From the NCBI RefSeq assembly GCF_017916365.1, contig NZ_JAFMSU010000001.1, positions 1 to 64,000 of the forward strand: a stretch of 64,000 nucleotides of DNA, given 5' to 3'. Shown one piece after another: positions 14,843 through 23,525 of this stretch (position 1 is the first letter of the stretch; each line of letters opens with the position of its first letter). This DNA comes from Rufibacter roseolus (GTDB taxonomy: Bacteria > Bacteroidota > Bacteroidia > Cytophagales > Hymenobacteraceae). The notes below the pieces were generated by a model. It saw nothing but the letters and a program-made list of their open reading frames with translations. It was not told where the DNA came from and did not search any database. Made by a program: the position numbers and the translations under genes.

Positions 14843-15759
14843 GATAAGGCGGCTGGGTTAGGTTTTAGGCTTAAAGATACGTACGTGGCGGGTTGAGCGC
14901 CAAAACCGGCGTAAAATTTAGCAACCCCCGGCACCTCGCTGCCTTCAAAGTCAAAGGTCTTCCCAGAACCGGCTTCCCGCTGAATAAGTTGGTCCAGCAG
15001 AAAGGCCATGGCGTTGTGGGTCCTACCTTCCGCGGAACTGGCTCCGAACAGGAAGGTGGTTCTCTGTTCAGTACTCAGGATGAACGCCGCCGCCAGCAAC
15101 TTATTTTGCCGATGAACCTCCCACACCTGGCCCACGCCTTGCTGTTTGGCTTGTGCGTAGAGATCAGCCAGCCTTTGGTAGTGCCGGGGCCGCAGTTCAG
15201 GCAACTCCTTGCCTTTGGTGCTTTGGAACAGTTCTATCAAGGATTGTATAGCGTCAGCAGGTTGCAATATCAGTTCTTCCTGCCCTGCTTTCTTCAGGTT
15301 CCGGCGGAGGTTATTGGCGTAGTTTTGCCCTAATTCTGTGTATTCGGCCCCTAAACTCAGTTCAAAGTTGGGTCTCCGCCGCCAGGTCCAGGCCTCCGGC
15401 AGGTTCACCGCCGCTTCCTGAGGCCATGGCAGTTGGTACTGCACCTGTCCATACAAATCGGCCGCCAAGGCCAGGTATTCTTCTGGCGCGGTATGCCGGC
15501 TAGCCGATGTTACTACCAAGCCCAATTGTTGCGTGAACAGCGGCTGGTACACTTTCTTCTTTCCTAAGAACCTTCTAACGGGCAGCGGAAACACAGATAC
15601 GTAGGCACCGGCTTGTATTTCTACCAGGGCGTCCCACTCACCGACGCACACCACCTCCAGGTACCAGGCCTGCCGGTACACCAAAGACTCCCGGGCGTTC
15701 TGGAGGCAGGTCTCCCAACGGGCAAAATCAATCTCATGGTGGCGCAGCAGCTGGATCAT
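14797..15759 (-). CDS. FemAB/GNAT-type acyltransferase
   Basis: A 320-residue protein with two tandem GNAT-like halves, as in the FemAB/peptidoglycan aminoacyltransferase-like and BioF2-like group. The second half shows the typical QNKLLAAAFILSTEQRTTFLFG and SAEGRTHNAMAFLLDQLI region. A basic helix (NNLRRNLKKAGQ) lies between the halves. The substrate is unknown; members of the fold attach amino acids or acyl groups to cell-wall or polysaccharide precursors. Its last 46 bp overlap the start of upp in another frame. Confidence 0.75.
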   Translation of the reverse strand: MIQLLRHHEIDFARWETCLQNARESLVYRQAWYLEVVCVGEWDALVEIQAGAYVSVFPLPVRRFLGKKKVYQPLFTQQLGLVVTSASRHTAPEEYLALAADLYGQVQYQLPWPQEAAVNLPEAWTWRRRPNFELSLGAEYTELGQNYANNLRRNLKKAGQEELILQPADAIQSLIELFQSTKGKELPELRPRHYQRLADLYAQAKQQGVGQVWEVHRQNKLLAAAFILSTEQRTTFLFGASSAEGRTHNAMAFLLDQLIQREAGSGKTFDFEGSEVPGVAKFYAGFGAQPATYVSLSLKPNPAALSWTPNVFRFLARHLR

Positions 15760-15830
15760 GTGAGCGGCAAGATACTGTTTTCAGCGCACTCCGTAGAGCC
15801 CCATGGAAGATTGGAATAGTTGCATAGAGG

Positions 15831-15870
15831 TGTTTTGAGACTGTTTTGGCAGAACCGGCCTCAAAACACG
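15831..15870. repeat. PAL palindrome copy
   Basis: TGTTTTGAGACTGTTTTGGC, then AGAACCGGCCTCAAAACACG; complementary outer arms TGTTTTGAG/CTCAAAACA. In the divergent gap between the acyltransferase and barrel genes. Confidence 0.6.
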
Positions 15871-15973
15871 TGCTTGTGCGTTCTTCCCCAAGACTCGCAC
15901 AGGCAACCTGAGGGGGCTCGGAAGAGTACACGCTCAAAATTCCCTTATCTTTAGGGATCCACAATTCCATTAT

Positions 15974-17671
15974 ATGAGAAAAACATACCGTCTGCTATTG
16001 GGTTTCCTCTTTTTGGCAGGTTCAGCCACGGCGCAGGATGCCACTGTGCCGCTAAACCCGGATGTATACCGGGTAATTGACCGCTACCATATCAAGCAAA
16101 ACACCGAGAACCTGCATACTTCCTTTAAACCTTACGGCCGTGCCCGGGTAGCCGAGTTGGGCGAGGCAGCCCGTCAGGAGACCAACAACTCCGGTTCCCG
16201 CACCGATGAGTACAACGTCAATTACCTCCTCAACGATAACTGGAACTATACCCGCTTTGCCCGCGAAAACGAAAGCCAGCGCTCTTTAGGCCCGTTTTTC
16301 AGAAACAAGACTGATCTCTACCACTACGAAAGTCCAGAGTTCTCCCTGCGCGTGAACCCGGTGATCGGGCTGCAGGTCGGCAAAGACACCGATTCCGATG
16401 GTTTGCGCTACATCAACACCCGTGGCTTGCAGATAGAAGGCTCCATTGATCAGAAACTGGGCTTCTACACTTTCCTGGCGGACAACCAGGTAAAGCTGCC
16501 TGATTACGTGAATGAGCGTGTGAACCGCGACAACATCGTACCGCACGAAGCCTACTGGAAACCCTTCGGGAGAAGCGGTGGCTATGACTTTTTCTCGGCC
16601 CGTGGCTACATCAATTACGCGGCCACCAAGCACATCAGCGTGATGCTGGGCCACGACCGCAATTTCATCGGCAACGGCTACCGCTCCATGATCCTGTCTG
16701 ATTACGCCGCGCCTTACTTCTTTCTGAAACTGCAGACCCAGGTCTGGAAACTGCAGTACACCAACCTCTACGCCGAGCTCACCCAGGACTTCAAGTTCGC
16801 AGATCAGCTGTATGACAAAAAGTACATGACCCTGCACCACCTCAGCATGAACATCCTGCCTAACCTTAACGTGGGCGTGTTTGAGTCAGTGATCTTTGGC
16901 CGTGACCACGGCCGGTTTGAGTTGCAGTACCTCAACCCTATCATTTTCTACCGCAGCGTGGAGCAGGGCCTGGGCTCAGAAGACAATGCTTTACTGGGAT
17001 TTGATTTTAAATGGAACATCTACAACCGGGTGCAGCTCTACGGCCAGGCCGTGCTGGATGAATTCCTGATCAGTGAGCTGCGCGCAGGCAACGGCTGGTG
17101 GGGAAACAAATTCGCGCTGCAGGGCGGGGCTAAATACATTGATGCCTTCGGGGTGCCTAACCTGGATTTGCAGGGCGAGCTGAACCTGGCCCGGCCATTC
17201 ACCTATCAGCACGAAGACCCTTCCAAGAACTACCAGCACTATCTTCAGCCTTTGGCGCACCCCATGGGCGCGAACCTGGCCGAGGCCGTGGCCATTGTGC
17301 GCTATCAGCCGGTGCCTAAGTTAACGCTCACCGCCAAAGCCATCGCCACGCGCTACGGACAGGACCCGGAGCCAACCGTTGATCCGTTAAACCCCGAGGG
17401 CGGCACCACTGTGTACAACTACGGCGGCAACGTGCTTAAATCCTACAACCTGCGCCAGGGCGATTACGGCTACCAGATTGGCAGCGGCATTACCACAGAC
17501 CAGGTTTACGGCGAGGTCACGGCTTCCTTCCAACTGCGCTACAACATGTTCCTGGATCTAACCCAGGTAGTGCGCCGCGCCGATGCTGAGGATAACCGCT
17601 ATGACCGCAACAACGCTTTCTCCGCCGTCTCTTTCCGGTGGAACATCCCGCAACGCACGCATGAGTTTTAG
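15974..17671 (+). CDS. Outer-membrane beta-barrel, Wzi/RemB-like
   Basis: A 565-residue exported protein with a clean signal peptide (cut after GSATAQ, about residue 21). The body is rich in alternating aromatic beta-strands and contains LGHDRNFIGNGYRSMILSD-like sequence, which I associate with the capsule-assembly Wzi family and the flavobacterial gliding protein RemB. Wzi anchors surface polysaccharide at the outer membrane; RemB is a cell-surface protein. Which role applies here cannot be settled, and no gliding or capsule genes are adjacent. TATCTTTA at 15947-15954 may be its -7 box, but no -33 box is visible. Confidence 0.7.
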   Translation: MRKTYRLLLGFLFLAGSATAQDATVPLNPDVYRVIDRYHIKQNTENLHTSFKPYGRARVAELGEAARQETNNSGSRTDEYNVNYLLNDNWNYTRFARENESQRSLGPFFRNKTDLYHYESPEFSLRVNPVIGLQVGKDTDSDGLRYINTRGLQIEGSIDQKLGFYTFLADNQVKLPDYVNERVNRDNIVPHEAYWKPFGRSGGYDFFSARGYINYAATKHISVMLGHDRNFIGNGYRSMILSDYAAPYFFLKLQTQVWKLQYTNLYAELTQDFKFADQLYDKKYMTLHHLSMNILPNLNVGVFESVIFGRDHGRFELQYLNPIIFYRSVEQGLGSEDNALLGFDFKWNIYNRVQLYGQAVLDEFLISELRAGNGWWGNKFALQGGAKYIDAFGVPNLDLQGELNLARPFTYQHEDPSKNYQHYLQPLAHPMGANLAEAVAIVRYQPVPKLTLTAKAIATRYGQDPEPTVDPLNPEGGTTVYNYGGNVLKSYNLRQGDYGYQIGSGITTDQVYGEVTASFQLRYNMFLDLTQVVRRADAEDNRYDRNNAFSAVSFRWNIPQRTHEF

Positions 17672-17712
17672 GAGTATTTGATTTGCGCCTCGGACATTCA
17701 CCTTGGCCCTAA

Positions 17713-17747
17713 ATGTAGGGGCAATCCCTTGTGGTTGCCCTTTCGCC
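17713..17747 (+). repeat. R4 repeat (GGGGCAATCCC type)
   Basis: ATGTAGGGGCAATCCC, TTGTGGTTGCCC, TTTCGCC. Related copies at 40137 and 40183; GGGCAACC/GGTTGCCC also forms the terminator at 1835. Confidence 0.6.
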
Positions 17748-17857
17748 AGCCACCGCAGCCTGGGTTGTTGGTGAGAACACATAACAACGACGTGGGTAAA
17801 GAGCTAAGTTAACACCCAAGGTACCCTCCGGATTTTCCTTATATGAGATTCAAAAGG

Positions 17858-17890
17858 ATGGGCCGCTATTCTTCAGGAGTAGTGGCCCAT
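17858..17890 (+). terminator. Hairpin, possible terminator of the barrel gene
   Basis: ATGGGCCGCTA (17858-17868) pairs with TAGTGGCCCAT (17880-17890) with one G-T wobble; no strong T-run follows. It is 187 bp beyond the barrel stop. Confidence 0.35.
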
Positions 17891-17930
17891 GCCGTTTTCT
17901 GCCTCTTTTACAGAAAACAAGCCCGAAAGG
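17891..17930. repeat. PAL palindrome copy
   Basis: GCCGTTTTCTGCCTCTTTTA, then CAGAAAACAAGCCCGAAAGG. Confidence 0.55.
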
Positions 17931-17969
17931 CATAATGGAACCGGGTGCGGTTTCATTCCGGCAAAGCCG

Positions 17970-17977
17970 TACCTTTG
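17970..17977 (+). promoter_or_regulatory. -7 box of the ABC exporter gene, adjacent to the ATG
   Basis: TACCTTTG whose first base is 13 nt before the ATG at 17983, the same distance as at the helicase gene. No convincing TTG -33 box is seen. A leaderless or near-leaderless transcript is predicted. Confidence 0.5.
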
Positions 17978-17982
17978 CAGGA

Positions 17983-19815
17983 ATGAAAACTTATTTCCGC
18001 ATTTTAAAATTTGCGCGGCCGTTTAGCCAATACGTTCCGTGGTACGCCATGGCCACCTTATTGGCCACCATCTTCGGGGTTCTGAACTTCGGGTTGCTGG
18101 CTCCCTTGCTGAAGGTATTGTTCGGGCAAGCCAAAAACATGAATGACATTCCGGCGGCGGTGCCGGCGTTTGAATTCAATATCAGCTGGTTTACCAAGTT
18201 CTTCTACTACCATGTGGGTCAGATCATCCAGACCGAGGGGAATATTGGGGCCTTGCGCTTCATCTGTCTTATGCTGGTGATCTCGGTACTGCTAGCCAAC
18301 CTGTTCCGCTACATCGGCCTCCGGATTGAGGGCGTGGTGCGGGCCCGGGTGGTGAAAAACCTCAGGATGCAGGTGTTTGAGCGTCTTACGCAGCTGCAAC
18401 TAGGTTTTTTCTCCAACCAGCGCAAGGGCAACATCATGTCAACGCTCACCAACGATGTGCAGGAAGTGGAGAACTCGGTGGTAAGTACCTTGAACGTGCT
18501 GTTCAGAGAGCCTTTTCTTTTGATCGGGTATTTTGTGGTGCTGTTCTACATCTCGCCACAGCTCACGTTTTTCAGTTTGCTCGTGCTTCCGGTCTCGGGA
18601 TTGATCATCTCCAGCATCTCCAAGAAACTAAAGCGGCAGTCGTCGCAGGGCCAGGATGCGCTGGGTTCTATCCTGGGCATTATTGACGAGACGCTGAGCG
18701 GTCTGCGCGTAATCAAAGGGTTTAACGCCCAACCGTACGTGCTGGACAAGTTCCGGCAGAGCAACAGCCTGTACGCGCGCATCATCACTTCCATGAACAA
18801 CAAACGCAGCCTGGCCTCGCCTTTCTCAGAGTTCATGGGCGTTTCGGCGGTGGCAGGCATTCTGTTCTACGGCGGATCTTTGGTCTTGCGCGGCGAGTCT
18901 GACCTGGGCGGCGAAGACCTCATTGCCTACCTGGCTTTGTTCTCGCAGGTATTGGTGCCGGTGAAAGCCATTTCCAACGCCTTCAGCAACATCCAGCGTG
19001 GCCTGGTTTCCGGCGAGCGCGTGCTAGCCCTCATCGATACTGAGCCTCTGATCCGGGACCGGCCAGACTCCAAAACGCTGCCTGAGTTCACCAGCGCCAT
19101 CGAGTTCAGGAATGTAGGTTTCCGGTACGCCAACGATCCCATTCTGCAGAACATCAACCTGACTATTCCTAAAGGCAAGACCATCGCGCTGGTAGGTCCG
19201 TCCGGTGGCGGAAAATCAACGCTGGCCGATTTGTTGCCCCGTTTCTATGACCCTACCGAGGGCGCCATCACCATTGACGGTCTGGATCTGCGCGATTGCT
19301 CCTTGTTCTCTATCCGGGAGCAAATGGGCATTGTGACGCAGGAATCCATCCTCTTCAACGACACCATCTTTAACAACATCGCCTTCAACAAAACCGATGC
19401 CACGGAGGCAGAGGTCATAGCCGCCGCCAAGATCGCGAACGCCCATGAGTTTATCATGCAGAGCCCGGATGGTTACCAAACCGTGATTGGCGACCGGGGC
19501 AGCAAACTCTCGGGTGGGCAGCGCCAACGTCTGAGCATTGCCCGCGCCATCCTCAAGAACCCGCCAATTTTGATCATGGACGAGGCCACCTCGGCGCTGG
19601 ACACCGAGTCTGAGAAACTGGTGCAGGAAGCCCTGACCAACCTCATGAAGAACCGCACCTCGCTGGTGATCGCGCACCGCCTCAGCACCATCCAGCACGC
19701 TGACGAGATCATTGTTCTGCAAGGCGGCCGTATTGTGGAGCGCGGAAACCATGCTCAACTGGTGCAGCACGGCGGCGTCTACCATAAACTCACCCAAATG
19801 CAGCACACCTCATAA
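17983..19815 (+). CDS. ABC transporter, MsbA-like permease/ATPase fusion
   Basis: A 610-residue half-transporter: an exporter-type membrane domain with six spans (about 1-330) and a nucleotide-binding domain with Walker A GPSGGGKST (405-413), signature LSGGQRQR (from 509) and Walker B ILIMDE (D533, E534) plus the D-loop SALD. This layout is that of lipid A or lipid flippases such as MsbA and multidrug exporters. The start was moved from an upstream ATG (17935) to 17983 because the latter opens MKTYFRILKFARPFSQYVPW, the usual elbow helix, and because a -7 promoter box lies between the two ATGs. A PAL-cored terminator follows. Confidence 0.92.
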   Translation: MKTYFRILKFARPFSQYVPWYAMATLLATIFGVLNFGLLAPLLKVLFGQAKNMNDIPAAVPAFEFNISWFTKFFYYHVGQIIQTEGNIGALRFICLMLVISVLLANLFRYIGLRIEGVVRARVVKNLRMQVFERLTQLQLGFFSNQRKGNIMSTLTNDVQEVENSVVSTLNVLFREPFLLIGYFVVLFYISPQLTFFSLLVLPVSGLIISSISKKLKRQSSQGQDALGSILGIIDETLSGLRVIKGFNAQPYVLDKFRQSNSLYARIITSMNNKRSLASPFSEFMGVSAVAGILFYGGSLVLRGESDLGGEDLIAYLALFSQVLVPVKAISNAFSNIQRGLVSGERVLALIDTEPLIRDRPDSKTLPEFTSAIEFRNVGFRYANDPILQNINLTIPKGKTIALVGPSGGGKSTLADLLPRFYDPTEGAITIDGLDLRDCSLFSIREQMGIVTQESILFNDTIFNNIAFNKTDATEAEVIAAAKIANAHEFIMQSPDGYQTVIGDRGSKLSGGQRQRLSIARAILKNPPILIMDEATSALDTESEKLVQEALTNLMKNRTSLVIAHRLSTIQHADEIIVLQGGRIVERGNHAQLVQHGGVYHKLTQMQHTS

Positions 19816-19833
19816 CTGGTTCCGTCTGCTATA

Positions 19834-19890
19834 CAGAAGCCGTTTCGGGCATGTTTTCTTACAAACAAGCTTGAAACGGCTTCTGCTTTT
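19834..19890 (+). terminator. PAL-cored terminator of the ABC exporter
   Basis: Outer arms CAGAAGCCGTTTC (19834-19846) and GAAACGGCTTCTG (19873-19885) pair perfectly over 13 bp; the PAL centre GGGCATGTTTTC / AAACAAGC lies inside; CTTTTTC follows. This copy shows PAL acting as the body of a terminator. Confidence 0.7.
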
Positions 19891-20036
19891 TCTGCATCGT
19901 GCGTTTTGCGTAGAGTTAGCGTAGCGCTCTACGCAAGAGCCGTACAGCCAATCTCCTGATTGGCATTAATTATCAGAAGCAGGATTCTCAGGATGGATCT
20001 GATTTTCTGGATTTAGGAAGGAGAGGCAGTTGGCAC

Positions 20037-20071
20037 AGGCGCTCGCAGGCCTTTCAGATGCTACGTGGTCT
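20037..20071 (+). repeat. R2 repeat, diverged copy
   Basis: AGGCGCTCGCAGGCC, TTTCAGATGCTACG, TGGTCT. Clearly related to the R2 copies at 11528 and 50064 but with several substitutions. Confidence 0.5.
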
Positions 20072-20180
20072 TTGGAGCTGACGGTTTAGTGTTAGCAGCC
20101 AGAAACTCCCCTCCTAATTTAGAAAGGGTGGCAGGAAACAATGCCAAGACAAGCCAGTAAAAACCGGCATTCTACAGGTT

Positions 20181-20218
20181 GTTTCAGGCTTGTTTTTTGG
20201 AAATCAGGCCTGAGACAC
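20181..20218. repeat. PAL palindrome copy
   Basis: GTTTCAGGCTTGTTTTTTGG, then AAATCAGGCCTGAGACAC; arms GTTTCAGGC/GCCTGAGAC. Confidence 0.6.
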
Positions 20219-20310
20219 AGCACTTTCATTTTCTTCTACAGCTATTTCCCAGCTTTTGCGTACAGGTATATATTCATTATTCTTAATGTTTACCCGCAAT
20301 CTGTACGGTT

Positions 20311-20808
20311 ATGGAATCTCTGAAGAAGTTTATAAATATCGCGGTGATGACGTATTTGCTCATTGCCTTTCTGTTTCTGCTGCGCATACTAAGCGTATCT
20401 AAGTTCGTGATGCTATTTGACTTAGCCCATGACGCCGAGTTCTTCAACTACCTGCTTTGGATTGGGGCCGTGTTGCTGCTGGCAGAACTCTTGGTAGAAA
20501 ACGTGTATATTGCCACGCTAAAACGGAGCCTTGAGCGCGAGCGCCGCCAACACACGGAACTGAAGGCGAAACACACCGAGTGGAAAGCGAAACACTATGA
20601 CCAGCAGCTGAAAACCTCGGCCGCGCCGCTTATCCCGGAGCCTGCCCCTACCAGAACTGAGCACGTGCCGCCGCAAACTAGCCGCAACCCGGATACTTCG
20701 GCGGAGGATGAGCAGACTTTGATTATCACGCCGGCTCCTATTCCGCCAACCGTAAATCCGGACGAAAACCCCAACCTGCCGCCGGCAGAACACCGGCCTT
20801 TTGTATAG
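20311..20808 (+). CDS. Hypothetical membrane protein with proline-rich tail
   Basis: 165 residues: two hydrophobic spans (about 8-27 and 46-66), a highly charged helical stretch with a repeated word (TELKAKHTEWKAKHYDQQ), then a Pro/Thr-rich tail (LIPEPAPTRTEHVPPQ and later PAPIPPTVNPDENPNLPP). No family recognised. It ends 3 bp before gmhA, so the two genes share a transcript; whether they share a function is unknown. Confidence 0.65.
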   Translation: MESLKKFINIAVMTYLLIAFLFLLRILSVSKFVMLFDLAHDAEFFNYLLWIGAVLLLAELLVENVYIATLKRSLERERRQHTELKAKHTEWKAKHYDQQLKTSAAPLIPEPAPTRTEHVPPQTSRNPDTSAEDEQTLIITPAPIPPTVNPDENPNLPPAEHRPFV

Positions 20809-20811
20809 TAC

Positions 20812-21396
20812 ATGAATACCTCTCCTTCTGCCCTCATTCTGCAGGAACTGCAACAAGCCCAACAAGTCCTCACCGATTTTCTGGCCCAGCCCGCCACCGT
20901 TTCCTCTATTGAAGCGGCGGCGCAGCTCATGGCCAACAGCCTGAAGAACGGAGGCAAGATTCTTTCCTGCGGTAACGGAGGTTCCATGTGTGACGCCATG
21001 CACTTCGCCGAGGAACTCACCGGCCGCTACCGCGATGACCGGGCACCCATGGCCGCCATCTCCATTTCAGACCCCAGCCACATGAGCTGCGTGTCTAACG
21101 ACTACGGCTATGACCACATTTTCTCCCGCTACGTGCAGGCCCTGGTAAGACCCGGCGATGTGTTGCTGGGCATCAGCACCAGCGGCAACTCAGCCAACGT
21201 GCTCAAAGCCGCCGAGGCCGCCAAAGCCCAAGGTGCCCTTGTGGTTACGCTCACTGGCAAAGATGGCGGCAAACTGGCTCCGTTGAGCGATGTAGAGATC
21301 AGAGTGCCCCATTTCGGCTACGCCGATAGAATCCAGGAAATCCACATCAAAGTCATCCACATCCTGATTCTGCTGCTGGAGAAACACATGGCCTGA
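20812..21396 (+). CDS. gmhA: Phosphoheptose isomerase (sedoheptulose 7-phosphate isomerase)
   Basis: A 194-residue SIS-domain enzyme that turns sedoheptulose 7-phosphate into D-glycero-manno-heptose 7-phosphate, the first step of heptose synthesis for lipopolysaccharide core. [38 protein letters not shown] and the C-terminal [19 protein letters not shown] are present; E68 and H183 sit where E. coli GmhA has catalytic E65 and H180. Similarity to the E. coli protein as I recall it is strikingly high. No hldE, gmhB or hldD lies nearby. Preceded at 3 bp by a membrane protein gene and followed by a PAL copy. Confidence 0.9.
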   Translation: MNTSPSALILQELQQAQQVLTDFLAQPATVSSIEAAAQLMANSLKNGGKILSCGNGGSMCDAMHFAEELTGRYRDDRAPMAAISISDPSHMSCVSNDYGYDHIFSRYVQALVRPGDVLLGISTSGNSANVLKAAEAAKAQGALVVTLTGKDGGKLAPLSDVEIRVPHFGYADRIQEIHIKVIHILILLLEKHMA

Positions 21397-21425
21397 TAAA
21401 GTCGGTCCTTTACTTACAGGTACGC

Positions 21426-21460
21426 TTTGCGCCTGCTTTTCTAAAGACAGGCCTAAAAAA
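21426..21460. repeat. PAL palindrome copy
   Basis: TTTGCGCCTGCTTTTC, then TAAAGACAGGCCTAAAAAA; 30 bp after gmhA. Confidence 0.55.
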
Positions 21461-21612
21461 TTCCTTTTACATGTACACTCGGCTCCTCTTAGCTTTTAGG
21501 TTTGAAGGGGGATCTGGTCAGTGCTTTGCTTCTAGTTATCTGTCACGGAATTTATTGCAGCCGCTTGCTGTTGGGCTTCAAAATAATATCCAAAATTGTA
21601 TTAGAATCATCT

Positions 21613-23151
21613 ATGCTTGTAAAGACCTTCGGAAGCGCCGTACAGGGCGTGAATGCCTTCACCATCACCATTGAAGTTAACGTTTCACCAGGCACCAAGT
21701 ATTTTCTGGTAGGCTTGCCAGACAATGCCATCAAAGAAAGCGAACAGCGGATTGAGTCGGCGCTCAAGCACCATGGCTACCGGATGCCCCGCCAGAAAGT
21801 AGTCATCAACATGGCTCCCGCTAACGTGCGCAAAGAAGGCTCGGCCTACGATCTGCCCATAGCCCTGGGTATTCTGGCCGCCTCTGAACAACTCCTCACC
21901 GATCATCTGGAAGAGTACGTGATCATGGGCGAACTGGCGCTGGACGGGGAGCTCCGGCCCATCAAAGGCGTGCTGCCCATTGCCATCCAGGCCCGCAAAG
22001 AAGGATTCAAAGGATTTATCCTGCCCAAGCAGAACGCCCAGGAAGCTGCCATTGTGAACAACCTGGACGTGATTGGCGTGTCTAACTTAAAAGAAGCCAT
22101 TGATTTCCTGCGTGGCGATCTGGCCATTGAGCCACTTAAAGTAGATACCCGCGACGTCTTCCAGATGACCATGCACCAGTACACCGCCGATTTCGCCGAT
22201 GTACAGGGCCAGGAAAACATAAAGCGGGCATTGGAGATTGCCGCGGCTGGCGGCCATAACGTGATTATGATTGGTCCACCCGGTGCCGGTAAAACCATGC
22301 TGGCCAAGCGTCTGCCATCCATCCTGCCGCCACTTACCCTACATGAGGCGCTGGAGACTACAAAAATCCATTCGGTAGCCGGTAAACTGGGCGCACAGGG
22401 TTCTCTCCTGGCGCAACGGCCGTTCAGGGCTCCGCACCATACCATCTCAGATGTGGCACTGGTAGGCGGAGGTGGAAATCCACAGCCCGGCGAAATCTCC
22501 CTGTCGCATAACGGGGTTCTGTTCCTGGATGAGTTACCCGAGTTCAAACGCACGGTGTTAGAAGTCATGCGCCAGCCCCTGGAAGAACGGCGGGTAAGTA
22601 TCTCGCGGGCTCGCCTTACCATTGATTTCCCGGCCAATTTTATGCTGGTGGCCAGTATGAACCCGTGCCCCTGTGGCTTCTACAATGATCCCAGCAAAGA
22701 CTGTGTCTGCGGACCGGGCGTGGTGCAGCGTTATCTGAACAAAGTAAGTGGCCCCTTGCTGGACCGCATTGACCTGCACGTGGAGGTCACCCCAGTTTCT
22801 TTTGATCAGATGACGGAGACCCGCAAAACCGAGACCAGTGCCGACATACGCGAGCGGGTAGAACGGGCGCGCCAATGGCAGGCCAAACGTTTCCAGGATT
22901 TCCCCGACATTCACTCCAACGCCATGATGCCTCCGCAGATGGTAAAAGATCTGTGCCGCATCAACGAGGCCGGCCGCTTGCTCCTGAAAGCTGCCATGGA
23001 GAAACTGGGGCTCTCGGCCCGCGCTTATGACCGAATTTTAAAAGTAAGCCGCACTATTGCCGATTTGGCCGGTTCTGAAGACATCAAGATAGAGCACCTG
23101 GCTGAAGCCATCCAGTACCGCAGCCTGGACCGCGAAGGCTGGGCTGGCTAA
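21613..23151 (+). CDS. YifB/ComM-type Mg-chelatase-like AAA ATPase
   Basis: 512 residues from the ATG giving MLVKTFGSAVQGVNAFTITI, the standard YifB opening; the longer reading adds 37 unrelated residues. An N-terminal Lon-like S16 fold domain (about 20-170), a Mg-chelatase ATPase domain with GPPGAGKTMLAKRL and the Walker B FLDELPEF, a cysteine cluster NPCPCGFYNDPSKDCVCGPG, and a C-terminal Mg-chelatase helical domain (RAYDRILKVSRTIADLAG) are visible. ComM of this family is a branch-migration helicase in natural transformation; in non-competent bacteria the role is less clear. Confidence 0.92.
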   Translation: MLVKTFGSAVQGVNAFTITIEVNVSPGTKYFLVGLPDNAIKESEQRIESALKHHGYRMPRQKVVINMAPANVRKEGSAYDLPIALGILAASEQLLTDHLEEYVIMGELALDGELRPIKGVLPIAIQARKEGFKGFILPKQNAQEAAIVNNLDVIGVSNLKEAIDFLRGDLAIEPLKVDTRDVFQMTMHQYTADFADVQGQENIKRALEIAAAGGHNVIMIGPPGAGKTMLAKRLPSILPPLTLHEALETTKIHSVAGKLGAQGSLLAQRPFRAPHHTISDVALVGGGGNPQPGEISLSHNGVLFLDELPEFKRTVLEVMRQPLEERRVSISRARLTIDFPANFMLVASMNPCPCGFYNDPSKDCVCGPGVVQRYLNKVSGPLLDRIDLHVEVTPVSFDQMTETRKTETSADIRERVERARQWQAKRFQDFPDIHSNAMMPPQMVKDLCRINEAGRLLLKAAMEKLGLSARAYDRILKVSRTIADLAGSEDIKIEHLAEAIQYRSLDREGWAG

Positions 23152-23525
23152 TACTCCTTCAAAGACTCACATTTTCTCTTTCCTCCTGATAGACTATGCT
23201 TTCCCAAAGCAGTTTGTCAGAAGGATTTTTATTTCCGCTTAGGATAGGGGTTATCTAATATAAGGCTGTCTAGTAGAGGAAGCATGGCAACGCAAAAGCC
23301 CCTTGCTCTCCCAAATGCATGAATGTGGGGTAGTGCGTGACAAAAAAAGTAAGAACCTTAACCTCTTAAAATTCACCCATATGTTCACTACCCTCAAAGA
23401 TTCTTTAGCAGCTCAGGCCAGAGACTTTATACTTACTTTTTGGTATATACAAAAACCAATATTTATTCTAAATAGCATTACCCATTACTAAACCTCAAAA
23501 ACATCTAAACCCTTATTATCCACTC
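23152..23525. other. Intergenic region before the barrel array
   Basis: AT-rich spacer with no credible gene, PAL copy or clear terminator. The last 150 bp are strongly AT-rich and presumably hold the promoter of the first barrel gene, but I cannot pick a -33/-7 pair. Confidence 0.5.

Larger units (their letters stand above)
17672..17982. other. Intergenic region between barrel and ABC exporter genes
   Basis: No gene. It contains an R4 repeat (17713-17747), an 11-bp hairpin (17858-17890) that may end the barrel transcript, a PAL copy (17891-17930), and the exporter's -7 box. Confidence 0.6.
19816..20310. other. Repeat-bearing intergenic region after the ABC exporter
   Basis: No convincing gene. 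It contains the PAL-cored terminator (19834-19890), a 10-bp palindrome TTGCGTAGAG/CTCTACGCAA (19906-19915 with 19927-19936), a diverged R2 copy (20037-20071) and a PAL copy (20181-20218). A 60-codon ORF at 20141 runs through repeats and is not credible. Confidence 0.65.

Noticed and set aside
16284-16320. PAL-like string GCCCGTTTTTCAGAAACAAG inside the Wzi-like gene
   Set aside because: The arms do not pair beyond the centre and codon use is normal; taken as chance similarity.
17935-17982. Upstream ATG (17935) as start of the ABC exporter
   Set aside because: The added 16 residues (MEPGAVSFRQSRTFAG) do not fit the family and a promoter -7 box lies downstream of that ATG.
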